NCBI RefSeq assembly: GCF_039537265.1
Contig: NZ_BAABAE010000001.1
Location: 62,001-126,000 of the forward strand
Reading direction: 5' to 3'
DNA from: Terrimesophilobacter bigeumensis
GTDB taxonomy: Bacteria; Actinomycetota; Actinomycetes; Actinomycetales; Microbacteriaceae
DNA: 64,000 bases
Made by a program: the position numbers and the translations under genes. Position 1 is the first letter of the stretch. The number at the start of each line of letters is the position of its first letter. Shown piece by piece: positions 33,858-43,046 of the stretch. The notes below the pieces were generated by a model. That model did not search any database. It had not been told where the DNA came from and worked only from the letters and a program-made list of their open reading frames with translations.

Positions 33858-36800
33858 TCAGTACACGAGCAGCGGAACCGGGAACGACTGCGAGGGATTC
33901 AGCGCATCGCTGCCCGTGTACTCCGCGTGCAGCCAGTGGATGCCGCTGTCGAAGCCCGGAAGCTTGACCTTGACCCGACCGTGGTCGTGCGCCCCGAGCG
34001 TCGCCGTGGCGATCACCGTGTCACCGTCGTAGATCAGGACCTCGCCCATCGGCTCCACCCCACGCGCCGTCACGAGGACCGTGAACTGCACCGACTTGTC
34101 GTGCTTCACGAAGAACCTGTTCGCGAACCCGAACGTGTGACTGTCGGCCTTCTCGACCGGAGGGGCGGTCACCTCGACCGGCACGTCGATCGTGGTCCCC
34201 GTCTCCGGGACGCTCACGGTCAGCACGAGGGTGCCCGTCGCATCCGACGGGACAGTGACGGTCACGCTCGCACGGCCCACCTCATCCGTCGTGTCGACGA
34301 TGGTCGGGTCGAGCGCGGCCTGGCCGAGCACCGTGTCACCCGCGCTCACGACGGCCGTGCCCTCGTTGGGCTCCCCGTTGCTGAACAGCAGCGACGAGAG
34401 GTCGAGCGTGAGCGAGTCGCCCGGCGCGACCTCCTCGGCCGACAACGCCACACCGACCGCACGCTGCTTGTAGTCGGGGCTCGCGACCGGGTTCGCCATG
34501 AAGTAGTCGACCATCGACTGCAGGTCGATCTTGCCGGAGTCCGCGGCGTTCGCGCCCTCGGCGAGGGTTGCGAAGTTGTCGCCGCCGGCGGCCAGGAACG
34601 AGTTCACCGTCACCTGGTAGCTGGCATCCGGGTCGATGAGTTCGCCGTCCAGGTACATCGCGTCGATGTGGTCGCCGTCGGCGGCCGTCGGGTCGTAGGT
34701 GTACTTGAACCCGTCGGAGACGCCGAGCTTCAGGAACGGCCGGCTCGCGGCATCCGGCTGCCACTGCTCCTCGAGCACCTGCTTGAGCTGCGCGCCGGTC
34801 AGGTCCATCGTCACGAGCGTGTTGGCGAACGGCTGGACGACGGCCGCCTCCTTGTAGGTGAGGTTGCCGTCCGGGTCGTCAGGACCGCTGCTCGCGTAGG
34901 TCAGGTCGGCACGCAGGCCGCCCGGGTTCATGAGCGCGATCTGCGAGCCGGCGGACTGGGTCGCCCACAACTGCACATCGGCCACGAAGTTGCCGAGTGG
35001 CGACTCACCACCGCGGTTCTCGGATGGCGTCGCCGTCTGCTTGGCCCGGTTGAAGTCCGCCGTGATCTCGCCGACCTTCACCGCGCCCTTGACGTCGGCG
35101 ACGGCCACGGCATCCGCGACGATCTGCGCGACCTCGGGGTCGGGCGGGAATGCCCCGGCCAGCGGGAGGACCTCGGAGTCGATGCTCAGCAGCTCACCCG
35201 TCGCAGGGTCCACGCTGAGGTTCATGTGTCCGTAGTTCTCGCCGTAGCTGCCCTCGGAGATCACCGGGCGTGACCGGTCGGTCCCGGGGATCGGGATCGA
35301 GTGGTTGTACACCTGGTGCGTGTGTCCGGAGACGATCGCGTCGACGTTCGCGTCGACGCCGTTCACGATGTGGCCCATCGGGGTGTCGCCGATGGCGTCC
35401 TCCAGGGCGGGGGAGGCGGCGCCTTCGTGCACGAGCAGCACGATCACATCCGCCTCGCCGTTCGCTTCGTTCCCGTCGCTCAACTCGTCGGCGACCCGGT
35501 TCACCGCGGTGGGGATGTCGCCGAACTCGAGGTTCGCGATGCCGTCCGGGCTCACGAGCGACGGCATCTCGGTCGTCACTGCGCCGATGAACCCGACGGT
35601 GACACCATCGACGGTCGACAGCGAGTAGCCGTCGTAGACGGGGTCGCCGGTGACTTTGTCGTAGATGTTCGCGCCGAGGTAGGGCCAGTCGGCGGCGGGC
35701 AGGATGCGGTTGTCGACATCCGCCTGCCCCTTGTCGAACTCGTGGTTGCCGAACGCGCTCGCATCGAGCCCGATCGCGTTGAGCGCGTCGATCGTCGGCT
35801 GGTCGTCCTGGATGAACGAGGTGAAGGTCGACGCACCGATGTTGTCGCCGGCCGAGACGAACAGCGTGTTCGGGTTATCGGCCCGGTAGGCGTCCACCAT
35901 GCCACCGAGCACAGCGGCACCTGCGGCGGCTCCCGATGCTTCGAGGCGGCCGTGGAAGTCGTTGATCGAGAGGAGGTCGATGTCGACCGGCGGGGCGACC
36001 GCGCTCACTCCGACCTTGATCGGGTCGTGGTCACTCGAGCGGAACGGGGTGCCCGCTTCGGCGGCGCCGAACGCGTACCCGCGGTCGGACCACTCCGGCG
36101 AGTTGATCGACCAGGCCCCGACACCCGTCACGGATGCCGCGAGCGACGCCGAGGCGAACGCGTGGTCGAGCGAGCCGAGCTCGCCGTCGAACGTGTAGGT
36201 GTACTGGTCGTCGGTCTTCGCCGGGAGCAGGTCGACGAACCCGGCGGCCGTGATCGCCTGCACCGGGTCCTCCTGCGCGTAGGAGTTGAAGTCGCCGAGC
36301 AGCATGATGTCCGGCCCCTTGGCCGAGTCAGCGGCGATGCCGTCGACGAAGGCCAACAGGCTGTTCGCCTGCTCGACGCGTTCGGTGTTGAAGAAGCCCT
36401 GCCCGTCCGCGGGCTCGGCCGGCGTGGGGTCGACGTCCGGCGGACTCTTGGACTTGAAGTGGTTGGCGACGACGGTGATCGTCCTGCCGTCGACCTCGAA
36501 GGTCTGCGCGATCGGCTCGCGGGCGATGTCCCACACGGTCTCGTCGGTGTCGGCGAAGCTCGCGCCGACCGGTGTGGCGGAGGCGTTCTTATAGATGATC
36601 GCGTTGGTGATGACGTCGGTCGTCGCGACGGCATCCGCGAGCGCGGCCGGGGTCGGAACGTAGCTCCAGACGTCACTGCCGGCGGCCGCGTTGAGCCCTG
36701 CGACGAGGTCGGCGAGCGCGGTGTCGACCGGGTCGCCGAACTGGATCGAGTTCTCGATCTCCATGAGCGTGACGACATCCGCATCGAGGCCGTTGATGGC

Positions 36801-37871
36801 GGCGACGATCTTGGACTTCTGGATGTCGAACTGGGCCTGGTCGTCGGCGCCACGGGCATCCGGGTTGTCATCGGAGAACGTCGTGAAGTAGTTGAAGACG
36901 TTGAACGCGGCGACGGAGAAGTCGCCGCCCACGGTCGGCGGCGCTGTCGGCCGTGGGTTGCTCGGCGCGAACGTCGGCTTGTAGTCGGCCGGGCTCGCAT
37001 CGTTGATCGGGATGGTCGGCTGCAGGCGCCAGTCGTCGAAGCCCCAACTGAGCACGTAGGGGTTGGCCGGCCACTGCACGGTGTCGCCGTTGCGGACGAC
37101 GGTGCCCTCGGAGAAGTAGGGCTGGGTGCCGGGATGGTTCGAGTTGGTGACCTGGATGCTGTAGCCGTCGTCGAGGAGCAGTCGGTTGGCGCGGTTGGCG
37201 GCGGCGATCGCGTCGGCGGCGGGGCCGGCATCCGTCGTCTCGGTGCTCTTGACGGCGAGCGCGCCGCCGTTCAGCCAGAGCGTGCCGAAGTTGAAGAGCT
37301 GGTGGCTCGAGGAGACCAGATAGGTTCCGGTCGGCGCGACGAGCATCGACTCGAGCGGTTCACGCGCATCACCGACGACACTGTCGGGGAGCGCGGTGGC
37401 CTCGGGGACTCCAACACCCGCTGTGACGAGAACAGTGTTCGCGACGTCGGTCGCGGTGAGCTGGGTCTGGTCGAAGTGCTCGCCGGCGACGCCGGTCACC
37501 TCGACGAGGTCGCCGATCGCGACGGCGGGATTCGCCTGGTTGAGGTACACGAAGATGCCGTCGGAGGCATCCGGCGTGGCATCCGCCTCCCCGCCGGAAC
37601 CCTGCGTCTGGATGACGATACCGCGGTAGTTGCTGACCCCGCGGTAATCGGCGGTCACCACCCCCTGCACCGTGACGGTCTGGCCGTCGAGCGGCGTGGT
37701 CGCACCGGTGCCCTGCACCTCGGCGATCGTGTTGGTCACGGCCGCGAAGGCGGGGGCCGAGAGGAAGGTCAGCCCCATCGCGAACGCGGCAGCGGATGCC
37801 AGCGTTGCGGTTCTGAGGGCGCGAATACCTGTGTGCGCCGGCCGCGTTGCCGACGTCGTTCGCGTGAACAT
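33858..37871 (-). CDS. Secreted bifunctional nuclease/5'-nucleotidase (ExeM/NucH-like plus UshA-like)
   Basis: Protein of 1337 aa. Signal peptide ends near residue 43 (SAPAFA-AVTN). An OB-like lamin-tail-type region (about 45-150) is followed by an endonuclease/exonuclease/phosphatase domain (about 310-640: FNVFNYFTTFSDD, VTLMEIENS, IMLLGDFNSYAQEDP, SDHDPIKVG). A metallophosphatase/5'-nucleotidase comes next (about 650-1130: LLSINDFHGRLE, AFGNHEFDKGQ, VSGHTHQVYNH, substrate-binding FLAAGGDNF). Ig-like C-terminal domains (about 1150-1337) end without a sorting signal. It probably hydrolyses extracellular DNA to nucleosides and phosphate. Confidence 0.93.
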   Translation of the reverse strand: MFTRTTSATRPAHTGIRALRTATLASAAAFAMGLTFLSAPAFAAVTNTIAEVQGTGATTPLDGQTVTVQGVVTADYRGVSNYRGIVIQTQGSGGEADATPDASDGIFVYLNQANPAVAIGDLVEVTGVAGEHFDQTQLTATDVANTVLVTAGVGVPEATALPDSVVGDAREPLESMLVAPTGTYLVSSSHQLFNFGTLWLNGGALAVKSTETTDAGPAADAIAAANRANRLLLDDGYSIQVTNSNHPGTQPYFSEGTVVRNGDTVQWPANPYVLSWGFDDWRLQPTIPINDASPADYKPTFAPSNPRPTAPPTVGGDFSVAAFNVFNYFTTFSDDNPDARGADDQAQFDIQKSKIVAAINGLDADVVTLMEIENSIQFGDPVDTALADLVAGLNAAAGSDVWSYVPTPAALADAVATTDVITNAIIYKNASATPVGASFADTDETVWDIAREPIAQTFEVDGRTITVVANHFKSKSPPDVDPTPAEPADGQGFFNTERVEQANSLLAFVDGIAADSAKGPDIMLLGDFNSYAQEDPVQAITAAGFVDLLPAKTDDQYTYTFDGELGSLDHAFASASLAASVTGVGAWSINSPEWSDRGYAFGAAEAGTPFRSSDHDPIKVGVSAVAPPVDIDLLSINDFHGRLEASGAAAGAAVLGGMVDAYRADNPNTLFVSAGDNIGASTFTSFIQDDQPTIDALNAIGLDASAFGNHEFDKGQADVDNRILPAADWPYLGANIYDKVTGDPVYDGYSLSTVDGVTVGFIGAVTTEMPSLVSPDGIANLEFGDIPTAVNRVADELSDGNEANGEADVIVLLVHEGAASPALEDAIGDTPMGHIVNGVDANVDAIVSGHTHQVYNHSIPIPGTDRSRPVISEGSYGENYGHMNLSVDPATGELLSIDSEVLPLAGAFPPDPEVAQIVADAVAVADVKGAVKVGEITADFNRAKQTATPSENRGGESPLGNFVADVQLWATQSAGSQIALMNPGGLRADLTYASSGPDDPDGNLTYKEAAVVQPFANTLVTMDLTGAQLKQVLEEQWQPDAASRPFLKLGVSDGFKYTYDPTAADGDHIDAMYLDGELIDPDASYQVTVNSFLAAGGDNFATLAEGANAADSGKIDLQSMVDYFMANPVASPDYKQRAVGVALSAEEVAPGDSLTLDLSSLLFSNGEPNEGTAVVSAGDTVLGQAALDPTIVDTTDEVGRASVTVTVPSDATGTLVLTVSVPETGTTIDVPVEVTAPPVEKADSHTFGFANRFFVKHDKSVQFTVLVTARGVEPMGEVLIYDGDTVIATATLGAHDHGRVKVKLPGFDSGIHWLHAEYTGSDALNPSQSFPVPLLVY

Positions 37872-38040
37872 CGTGCGAATACTCCCTAGACGGGTAAGCG
37901 TCCGATGACCCCCGTTGGGGGGCAGCTCGTGGGGGCACCACCGACACTAAACCCGCTCTCGCCGGCTGCGGCCACACTCACAGAGAACTCACCGACTCAG
38001 TTGCCAGTAACGTTGAATTTCCGTCTCCGATTGGTTTTCC

Positions 38041-39003
38041 ATGTTCACCGTCATCATCGGCGTCACTGCCGCGCTCGTCTACGGCTCCGCCGACTTCCTC
38101 GGCGGCATCGCCTCGAAGCGCATGAGCCCGATCCGGGTGACGGCGATCGGGGCGGCATCCGGGCTCGTCATCCTGTTCGCCGCCGCGCCGCTCATCGGCG
38201 GCCGCTGGTCGTTCGAGGCGATGCTCTATGGCGGGATCTCCGGGGTCACCGGCGCCATCGCGATCACCCTGCTCTACGCGTGCCTGGCGATCGGACCGAT
38301 GAGCATCCTGTCGCCGCTCACCGCACTCGTGTCGGCGTTCGTCCCGCTCATGGCGGGGGTGTTCCGCGGCGAGCGCCTCCCGGTCTTCGGGTACGTCGCC
38401 ATCGGGATCGCGCTCGTCGCAGTCGTGCTCGTCGGCTTCGTGAAGGAGCAGGGGGCGGTGCGGCCCAGCCTCAAGGCACTCCTCATGGCGATCGGCTCCG
38501 GTGCCATGATCGGCGCGTTCCTCATCCTCATCGACCTGACCCCGGATGATTCGGGCCTGGTCCCCCTCATCGCCAACCGGGCGGTCAACGGCCTCGTCAT
38601 GTTCGCGGTCATCGGAGTGCTCGCGCTCGTCGCGACGCGGAGGCGCACTCCTCTCCGGTCGAGCTTGTCGAGACCCGGCGAGCCGACGGCGGTCTCGACA
38701 AGCTCGACCGGAGAGGAACGCCCAACCGGCGACGTGGCGGAATCCGTCGGCATGCTCAGCCCAGGGTGGCGGGCCGGCTTCTGGGTCGCCGTCGCCTGCG
38801 GCGCGATCGACGCGACCGCGAACGCTCTGCTGCTCTTCGGCCTGCGGATCGGGGAACTCACGGTCATGTCGGTGCTCACGGCCCTCTACCCGGCCGGCAC
38901 CATCATCCTCGCGGCCATCGTGCTGCGCGAGCGCATCGCCCCCGTGCAGGTCGTCGGACTCGTGCTCGCACTCGTCGCCGCCGGGATGCTCGCCCTGGCC
39001 TAA
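38041..39003 (+). CDS. DMT-superfamily (EamA) transporter with repeat-derived insert
   Basis: Protein of 320 aa with about 10 membrane helices in two EamA halves: VYGSADFLGGIASKRMSPIRV, LYACLAIGPMSILSPLTALV, and later ATANALLLFGLRIGELTVMS and ALYPAGTIILAAIVLRER. Substrate unknown. The central hydrophilic loop (about residues 200-230, TPLRSSLSRPGEPTAVSTSS) is encoded by a 25-bp perfect inverted repeat of the family-A element inserted in frame. Its TAA shares bases with the stop of the convergent PaaX-like gene (CTAA at 39000-39003). Confidence 0.9.
   Translation: MFTVIIGVTAALVYGSADFLGGIASKRMSPIRVTAIGAASGLVILFAAAPLIGGRWSFEAMLYGGISGVTGAIAITLLYACLAIGPMSILSPLTALVSAFVPLMAGVFRGERLPVFGYVAIGIALVAVVLVGFVKEQGAVRPSLKALLMAIGSGAMIGAFLILIDLTPDDSGLVPLIANRAVNGLVMFAVIGVLALVATRRRTPLRSSLSRPGEPTAVSTSSTGEERPTGDVAESVGMLSPGWRAGFWVAVACGAIDATANALLLFGLRIGELTVMSVLTALYPAGTIILAAIVLRERIAPVQVVGLVLALVAAGMLALA
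38651..38715. repeat. Family-A inverted pair inserted in frame in the DMT gene
   Basis: The 25-bp arm 38651-38675 (CTCTCCGGTCGAGCTTGTCG...) is perfectly complementary to 38691-38715 across 15 bases. The whole element preserves the reading frame and encodes part of a cytoplasmic loop. Confidence 0.95.
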
Positions 39004-39806
39004 CCGTGCACGAACCGGTCGGCCGCGGGCGCCAGCTCCCACTTGAGACGGTCGAAGAGTGACACACTGCGGAAACCCGGCCAGTCGGCGGGTAGCGCGG
39101 CGGGCTGCAGGCCCGGATCGAGGTAGGGGATGATGCGCCAGCGGTCGAGCGCGGCGACGTAGCCCGTGAAGGCGCTTCGCTGGTCGTCGACGGGGCCCCA
39201 TCCGTCGAAGGAGTCGATGAAGGAGGTGTGGAGGCCGGCGATCGCATCGAGGTCCCACCAGCGGCTGGCGGCATCCGCGAGGGAGCCCGCCGGCTGGGGA
39301 GTGTCGGTGATGAACACGGTCGCCGCCTGCCGCAGGTTCAGGTCGGCGAGGATCTCCTCCACCTCGTCGGTGAGGAACGCGGGACAGATCCACAGGCCGG
39401 TCGCGACCGTACCGCAGCCGATCCAGCCGAGGCGCTTGCGCAACTGGTGTCGTGCCGCGCGCTCGCTCTCCGGCAGGGAGAAGGAGAGGAGACACCACGC
39501 GCCGCCGTCGCGCTGCTGGCGGAACCCGAAGATGCGCCGGTCGCCGCGCTCGAGCATGGGGACGGCATCCGGGTTGAGACGGTAGCCGCTCAGCCCGGCC
39601 CTGCGCTCGGGGAGCAGCAGGCCCTTCGCCTTGACGCGGAGAACCGCGGTCCGGGTGTGTGCGGCGTTCACGCCCACGGCATCCATGAGCCGGATGAGCT
39701 CGGCGATCGACACCCAGCCGCCGAGGCCCCGCAGGTAGGAGCCGATGATCGTGCGCAGGAGCGAGGTGGCGCTGCCGGGGCGCGAGTCGAAGTCGTCGAG
39801 GATCAT
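39000..39806 (-). CDS. PaaX-family transcriptional regulator
   Basis: Protein of 268 aa. The N-terminal winged helix (LLRTIIGSYLRGLGGWVSIA, MDAVGVNAAHTRTAVLRVKAKGLL) contains a PaaX-type DNA-binding segment. The middle domain has WCLLSFSLPESERAARHQLRKRLGWIGCGT and the C-terminal domain HTSFIDSFDGW. PaaX proteins repress phenylacetate genes through a CoA-ester ligand. Here, coupled to kynU (ATGA 39803-39806), it more plausibly controls the kynurenine operon (inference). Confidence 0.85.
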   Translation of the reverse strand: MILDDFDSRPGSATSLLRTIIGSYLRGLGGWVSIAELIRLMDAVGVNAAHTRTAVLRVKAKGLLLPERRAGLSGYRLNPDAVPMLERGDRRIFGFRQQRDGGAWCLLSFSLPESERAARHQLRKRLGWIGCGTVATGLWICPAFLTDEVEEILADLNLRQAATVFITDTPQPAGSLADAASRWWDLDAIAGLHTSFIDSFDGWGPVDDQRSAFTGYVAALDRWRIIPYLDPGLQPAALPADWPGFRSVSLFDRLKWELAPAADRFVHG

Positions 39807-41020
39807 CGCAACTCCGCAGCGATCGCCTCGACACCGAGCTCGACTTCCGCGAAGCTCGTGGTGAGCGGCGAGAGCCCGAGACGCAGGCCGTTCGGGCGGC
39901 GGAAGTCGGGGATGATCCCCCGCGCCCACAGCCGAGCGTTGGCCTCCGCGAACGACGGATGGTCGATCGTGACGTGACTGCCGCGCCGCTCCGGATCGCG
40001 TGGCGAGGAGAACGCGACCCCACGCGGAACGAGCAGCTCGTCGACGAGGTCGGTCGCGAACGCGGTGAGCTCCTGCGACTTCGCCCGGATGGCCGCGATC
40101 CCCGCTTCGGCGATCAGGTCGAGCATGTCCTGCATCGCGAGCATGCCGACGACCGAGGGGGTGCCGCTCAGAAACCTCCGGATGCCGGCGTGGGGCTCGT
40201 ACTCCGGCCCCATGACGAAGGGTTCGCTCGTGCCCATCCAGCCCTGGATCGGCTGGCGGAATGAGTCCTGATGCTCGGCCCTCACGTAGCCGAACGCGGG
40301 TGAACCCGGGCCGCCGTTGAGGTACTTGTAGGTGCACCCCGCCGCGAGGTCCACCCCCCAGGCGTCGAGTTCCACCGGCACAGAGCCGACCGAGTGGCAG
40401 AGGTCCCACAGCACGAGCGCTCCGGCGTCGTGGGCGAGCGCGGTGATGGCCGGGGCGTCGGCGAGGAACCCGGAACGGTAGGCGACGTGGCTGAGCACGA
40501 CGAGCGCGGTGTCGGGGCCGAGAACGGCGGCGACCTGTTCGGGGGTGACCCCGGCATCCGGTTCTGGCGTGACCCAGCGCAGCGTCATGCCGCACTCGGC
40601 GGCGATGCCCTGCAGGATGAAACGATCGGTCGGGAAGTTGTCGGTGTCGACCACGATCTCGCTGCGGCCCGGCCTCGCGTCGAGGGCGGAGCGGATGAGC
40701 TTGTAGAGGATGACCGTCGTCGAGTCGCCGATGAAGACCTGGCCGGGTGCTACACCGAGGGCGACCTCGCCGATGCGATCGCCGACCGTGAGCGGCAGTT
40801 CATACCAGCTCTCGTCCCATCCGCGGATGAGGCGGGCACCCCACTGCCCTGTGACGAACCCGGTGAGGCGGTCGGCGCTCTTCTTCGTCGGTCGACCGAG
40901 CGAGTTGCCGTCGAGGTAGGCGACGACATCCGGCGACTGGATGAACTCGTCGCGGAACCTGCCGAGGGGGTCCGCGGTGTCGAGCTGCCGGGCGCGAGTT
41001 CGGGCGCGGGCTTCGGTCAT
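39803..41020 (-). CDS. kynU: Kynureninase
   Basis: PLP enzyme of 405 aa that cleaves kynurenine to anthranilate and alanine. Markers are VVAYLDGNSLGRPTKKSADR near the start, IFIGDSTT-type PFIGDSTTVILYKL, VLWDLCHSVGSVPVELDAWGVDLAAGCTYKYLNGGPG (the Lys of YKYLNGGPG binds PLP), and QGWMGTSEPFVM. It overlaps the upstream amidohydrolase by 4 bases and the downstream PaaX-like gene by 4, forming a tight operon with TDO. Confidence 0.95.
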   Translation of the reverse strand: MTEARARTRARQLDTADPLGRFRDEFIQSPDVVAYLDGNSLGRPTKKSADRLTGFVTGQWGARLIRGWDESWYELPLTVGDRIGEVALGVAPGQVFIGDSTTVILYKLIRSALDARPGRSEIVVDTDNFPTDRFILQGIAAECGMTLRWVTPEPDAGVTPEQVAAVLGPDTALVVLSHVAYRSGFLADAPAITALAHDAGALVLWDLCHSVGSVPVELDAWGVDLAAGCTYKYLNGGPGSPAFGYVRAEHQDSFRQPIQGWMGTSEPFVMGPEYEPHAGIRRFLSGTPSVVGMLAMQDMLDLIAEAGIAAIRAKSQELTAFATDLVDELLVPRGVAFSSPRDPERRGSHVTIDHPSFAEANARLWARGIIPDFRRPNGLRLGLSPLTTSFAEVELGVEAIAAELR

Positions 41021-42066
41021 CGGAGATGCTCCTTCAGTCGGTCGTGGTCGATGAGGCGGGCGGTGGCGAGCCAGGCGGCGGGGTCGGTGGCACGGTCGGG
41101 GGCCCCCTCGGCGGAGATGACGCTGAGGTGGCGGCCGAAGCCGTTCGGGGCACCGGGGGCGGCGGGCGCGATCGCGGCGGCGAGCGCGTCGAGCCCGAGG
41201 CCGGCATGCTCGAGTGCGAGCAGCTCGCGAGCGTTGATTCCGACCGGGAGCGGTCCATTGCCGAGGTCCGTTCCATATCGGATGCGACCCCCGACAGCAT
41301 GGAACCGCCGCACGTTGTCGCTTGCCACGACGAAGTCGGCGTCCCGGGCGCCCCAGCCGTGGATGTCGAGGGTGCTCACCCAGGTCATCGGGCGAGCCGT
41401 CATCGCACCGGCTGCCGTCGCGCCGGCCACCATTGCGCCGAGCAGCTCGTCGCTCAGCCGTTCGCTCCACGGAGCGTGAGCGAGCACGTCGACGCCCGCC
41501 GCGAAGGCGCGGGCGGCCTGGCCCTTCCCCTGGGCGTGGGCGGCGACGGTGACCCCGCGCGCATGGGCATGCTCGACCACGCGTGCGAGGGTGGCGTCGT
41601 CGAGGACCGGGCCGGCATCCGCGTTGAGGGCGATCTTGATGAAGGCGGCCCCGGCGTCGAGCTGGCGGTCGACGGCGGCAGGGGCATCGTCAGGGGCCGC
41701 GATCTCCCAGGAGGCGCCGGGCGGCGCCCATCCGCTGGCCGTGGGGTAACCGCCGGGGACGGTGAGAAGCTGGCCGGCGATGGTCACCCGCGGGAAGCCG
41801 GACGCGGAGGGCCAGGTGCGGGCGAGGTCGAGCTCCCAGCCGAAGTCGTCGACCGCGGCGATGCCGCCGGCGAGCAGTTCCGTCCCGTCGACGAGCCCGA
41901 GGTGCACGTGCGCGTCGCGGAACCCGGGGAGTACGGTGCCGGCGAGGTGGGCTTCGGGTTTCGGGTCGCTTCCCCGTGCTCGACGAAATCCCTCGTCATC
42001 GGCGACGAGCGTGGTGCGTCCGCGCCAGCCATCGAGCCAGCAGTCGTCGACCGTGAACGCGATCAT
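41017..42066 (-). CDS. Amidohydrolase-superfamily protein, candidate N-formylkynurenine formamidase
   Basis: Protein of 349 aa of imidazolonepropionase-like layout. An N-terminal beta-sandwich strand leads to GTVLPGFRDAHVHLGLVDG (metal-binding H-x-H), VTVAAHAQGKGQAARAFAAGVDVLAHAPWS (later His ligands), and RIRYGTDLGNGPLPVG (conserved Asp). It is predicted to hydrolyse an amide or cyclic imide. No KynB- or alpha/beta-type formamidase is present in this operon, and the gene lies between tryptophan dioxygenase and kynureninase. Deformylation of N-formylkynurenine is therefore the natural guess (inference). Confidence 0.8.
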   Translation of the reverse strand: MIAFTVDDCWLDGWRGRTTLVADDEGFRRARGSDPKPEAHLAGTVLPGFRDAHVHLGLVDGTELLAGGIAAVDDFGWELDLARTWPSASGFPRVTIAGQLLTVPGGYPTASGWAPPGASWEIAAPDDAPAAVDRQLDAGAAFIKIALNADAGPVLDDATLARVVEHAHARGVTVAAHAQGKGQAARAFAAGVDVLAHAPWSERLSDELLGAMVAGATAAGAMTARPMTWVSTLDIHGWGARDADFVVASDNVRRFHAVGGRIRYGTDLGNGPLPVGINARELLALEHAGLGLDALAAAIAPAAPGAPNGFGRHLSVISAEGAPDRATDPAAWLATARLIDHDRLKEHLR

Positions 42067-42080
42067 CGCGGTACCCGCTC

Positions 42081-42115
42081 TCTGAGGAAGGCCGAAGGCC
42101 TGTCACGAAGGGAGC
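42081..42115. repeat. Family-C dispersed repeat
   Basis: TCTGAGGAAGGCCGAAGGCC followed by TGTCACGAAGGGAGC; the same organisation as 33691-33730. It occupies the 63-base gap between TDO and the amidohydrolase gene. Confidence 0.8.
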
Positions 42116-42129
42116 CGCCTGACATGCCC

Positions 42130-42984
42130 CTACCCAATCTCGGTCCTCACCGCATACAACTCCGGGAAGAAGGTGAGGTCGAGCGCCCGCTTCAGGAAGT
42201 CGACGCCGCTCGATCCGCCCGTTCCGCGCTTCGTCCCGATGATGCGCAGCACCGTCTTCACATGCCGGAACCGCCACAGCTGGAAGTTGTCCTCGAGGTC
42301 CACGAACTCCTCGCAGGTCTCGTAGGCGAGCCAGTGCTCCTCGGGATTGCCGTAGATGACCTTGAACGTGTCGACCAGCTCGGGGGTGAATCTGTAGCCC
42401 TGGGTGACGTCCCGCTCGAGCACGCTCGCCGGCACGTCGAACCCGTGCCGGGAGAGGTAACGCAGGAACTCGTCGTAGACGCTCGGCTCGTGAAGCAGCG
42501 TCTCGAGCAGTTCGTGGGCCTCAGGGTGGGACTCGAAGACCCTCAGCATCCCCGCGTTCTTGTTGCCGAGCAGGAACTCGACCGCGCGGTACTGGTACGA
42601 CTGGAACCCGGATGCGTTGCCCAGGAACCCCCGGAACTGCGCGTACTCGGGGGGCGTGAGCGTCGCGAGCACCGACCACTGCTCAGTGAGCTGGCGCTGG
42701 ATGTGCTTGACCCGGGCGATGCGCTTGAGCGCGACCTGCAGCTCGTCGTTCGCGATGAGGTCGCGCGCCGAGAGCAGTTCGTGACGCATGAGCTTGAGCC
42801 AGAGCTCGCTCGTCTGATGCTGGATGATGAACAGCAGCTCGTCGTGGTGTTCCGGGTCGCTGATGGGCACCTGGGCCGAGAGCAGGCGGTCGAGCTGCAG
42901 GTAGGACCCGTAACTCATCTTGTCTTTGAAGTCGGTGACGATCTCGGACTCGATGGCACGTTCGTGCGTCGTTGCGTCGGACAT
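42130..42984 (-). CDS. kynA: Tryptophan 2,3-dioxygenase
   Basis: Heme enzyme of 284 aa that opens the indole ring of L-tryptophan to N-formylkynurenine. Family marks are MSYGSYLQLDRLLSAQVPIS, HDELLFIIQHQTSELWLKLM (His and Arg environment of the active site), GFLGNASGFQSYQYRAVEFLLGNKN, and FVDLEDNFQLWRFRHVKTVLRIIGTKRGTGGSSGVDFL with the proximal heme His in RFRHVKTV. First gene of the TDO, amidohydrolase, kynU, PaaX-like operon. Confidence 0.96.
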   Translation of the reverse strand: MSDATTHERAIESEIVTDFKDKMSYGSYLQLDRLLSAQVPISDPEHHDELLFIIQHQTSELWLKLMRHELLSARDLIANDELQVALKRIARVKHIQRQLTEQWSVLATLTPPEYAQFRGFLGNASGFQSYQYRAVEFLLGNKNAGMLRVFESHPEAHELLETLLHEPSVYDEFLRYLSRHGFDVPASVLERDVTQGYRFTPELVDTFKVIYGNPEEHWLAYETCEEFVDLEDNFQLWRFRHVKTVLRIIGTKRGTGGSSGVDFLKRALDLTFFPELYAVRTEIG

Positions 42985-43046
42985 GCCGACACACTATTAC
43001 CAATTCGCGACGGCCGCCATGATTTTGTACTACTGCTCTCGGGTCA

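Noticed and set aside
35301..37889. 862-codon plus-strand open frame
   Set aside because: Antisense to the nuclease-nucleotidase gene; its Val/Asp/Arg/Gly-rich product is typical of a shadow frame.
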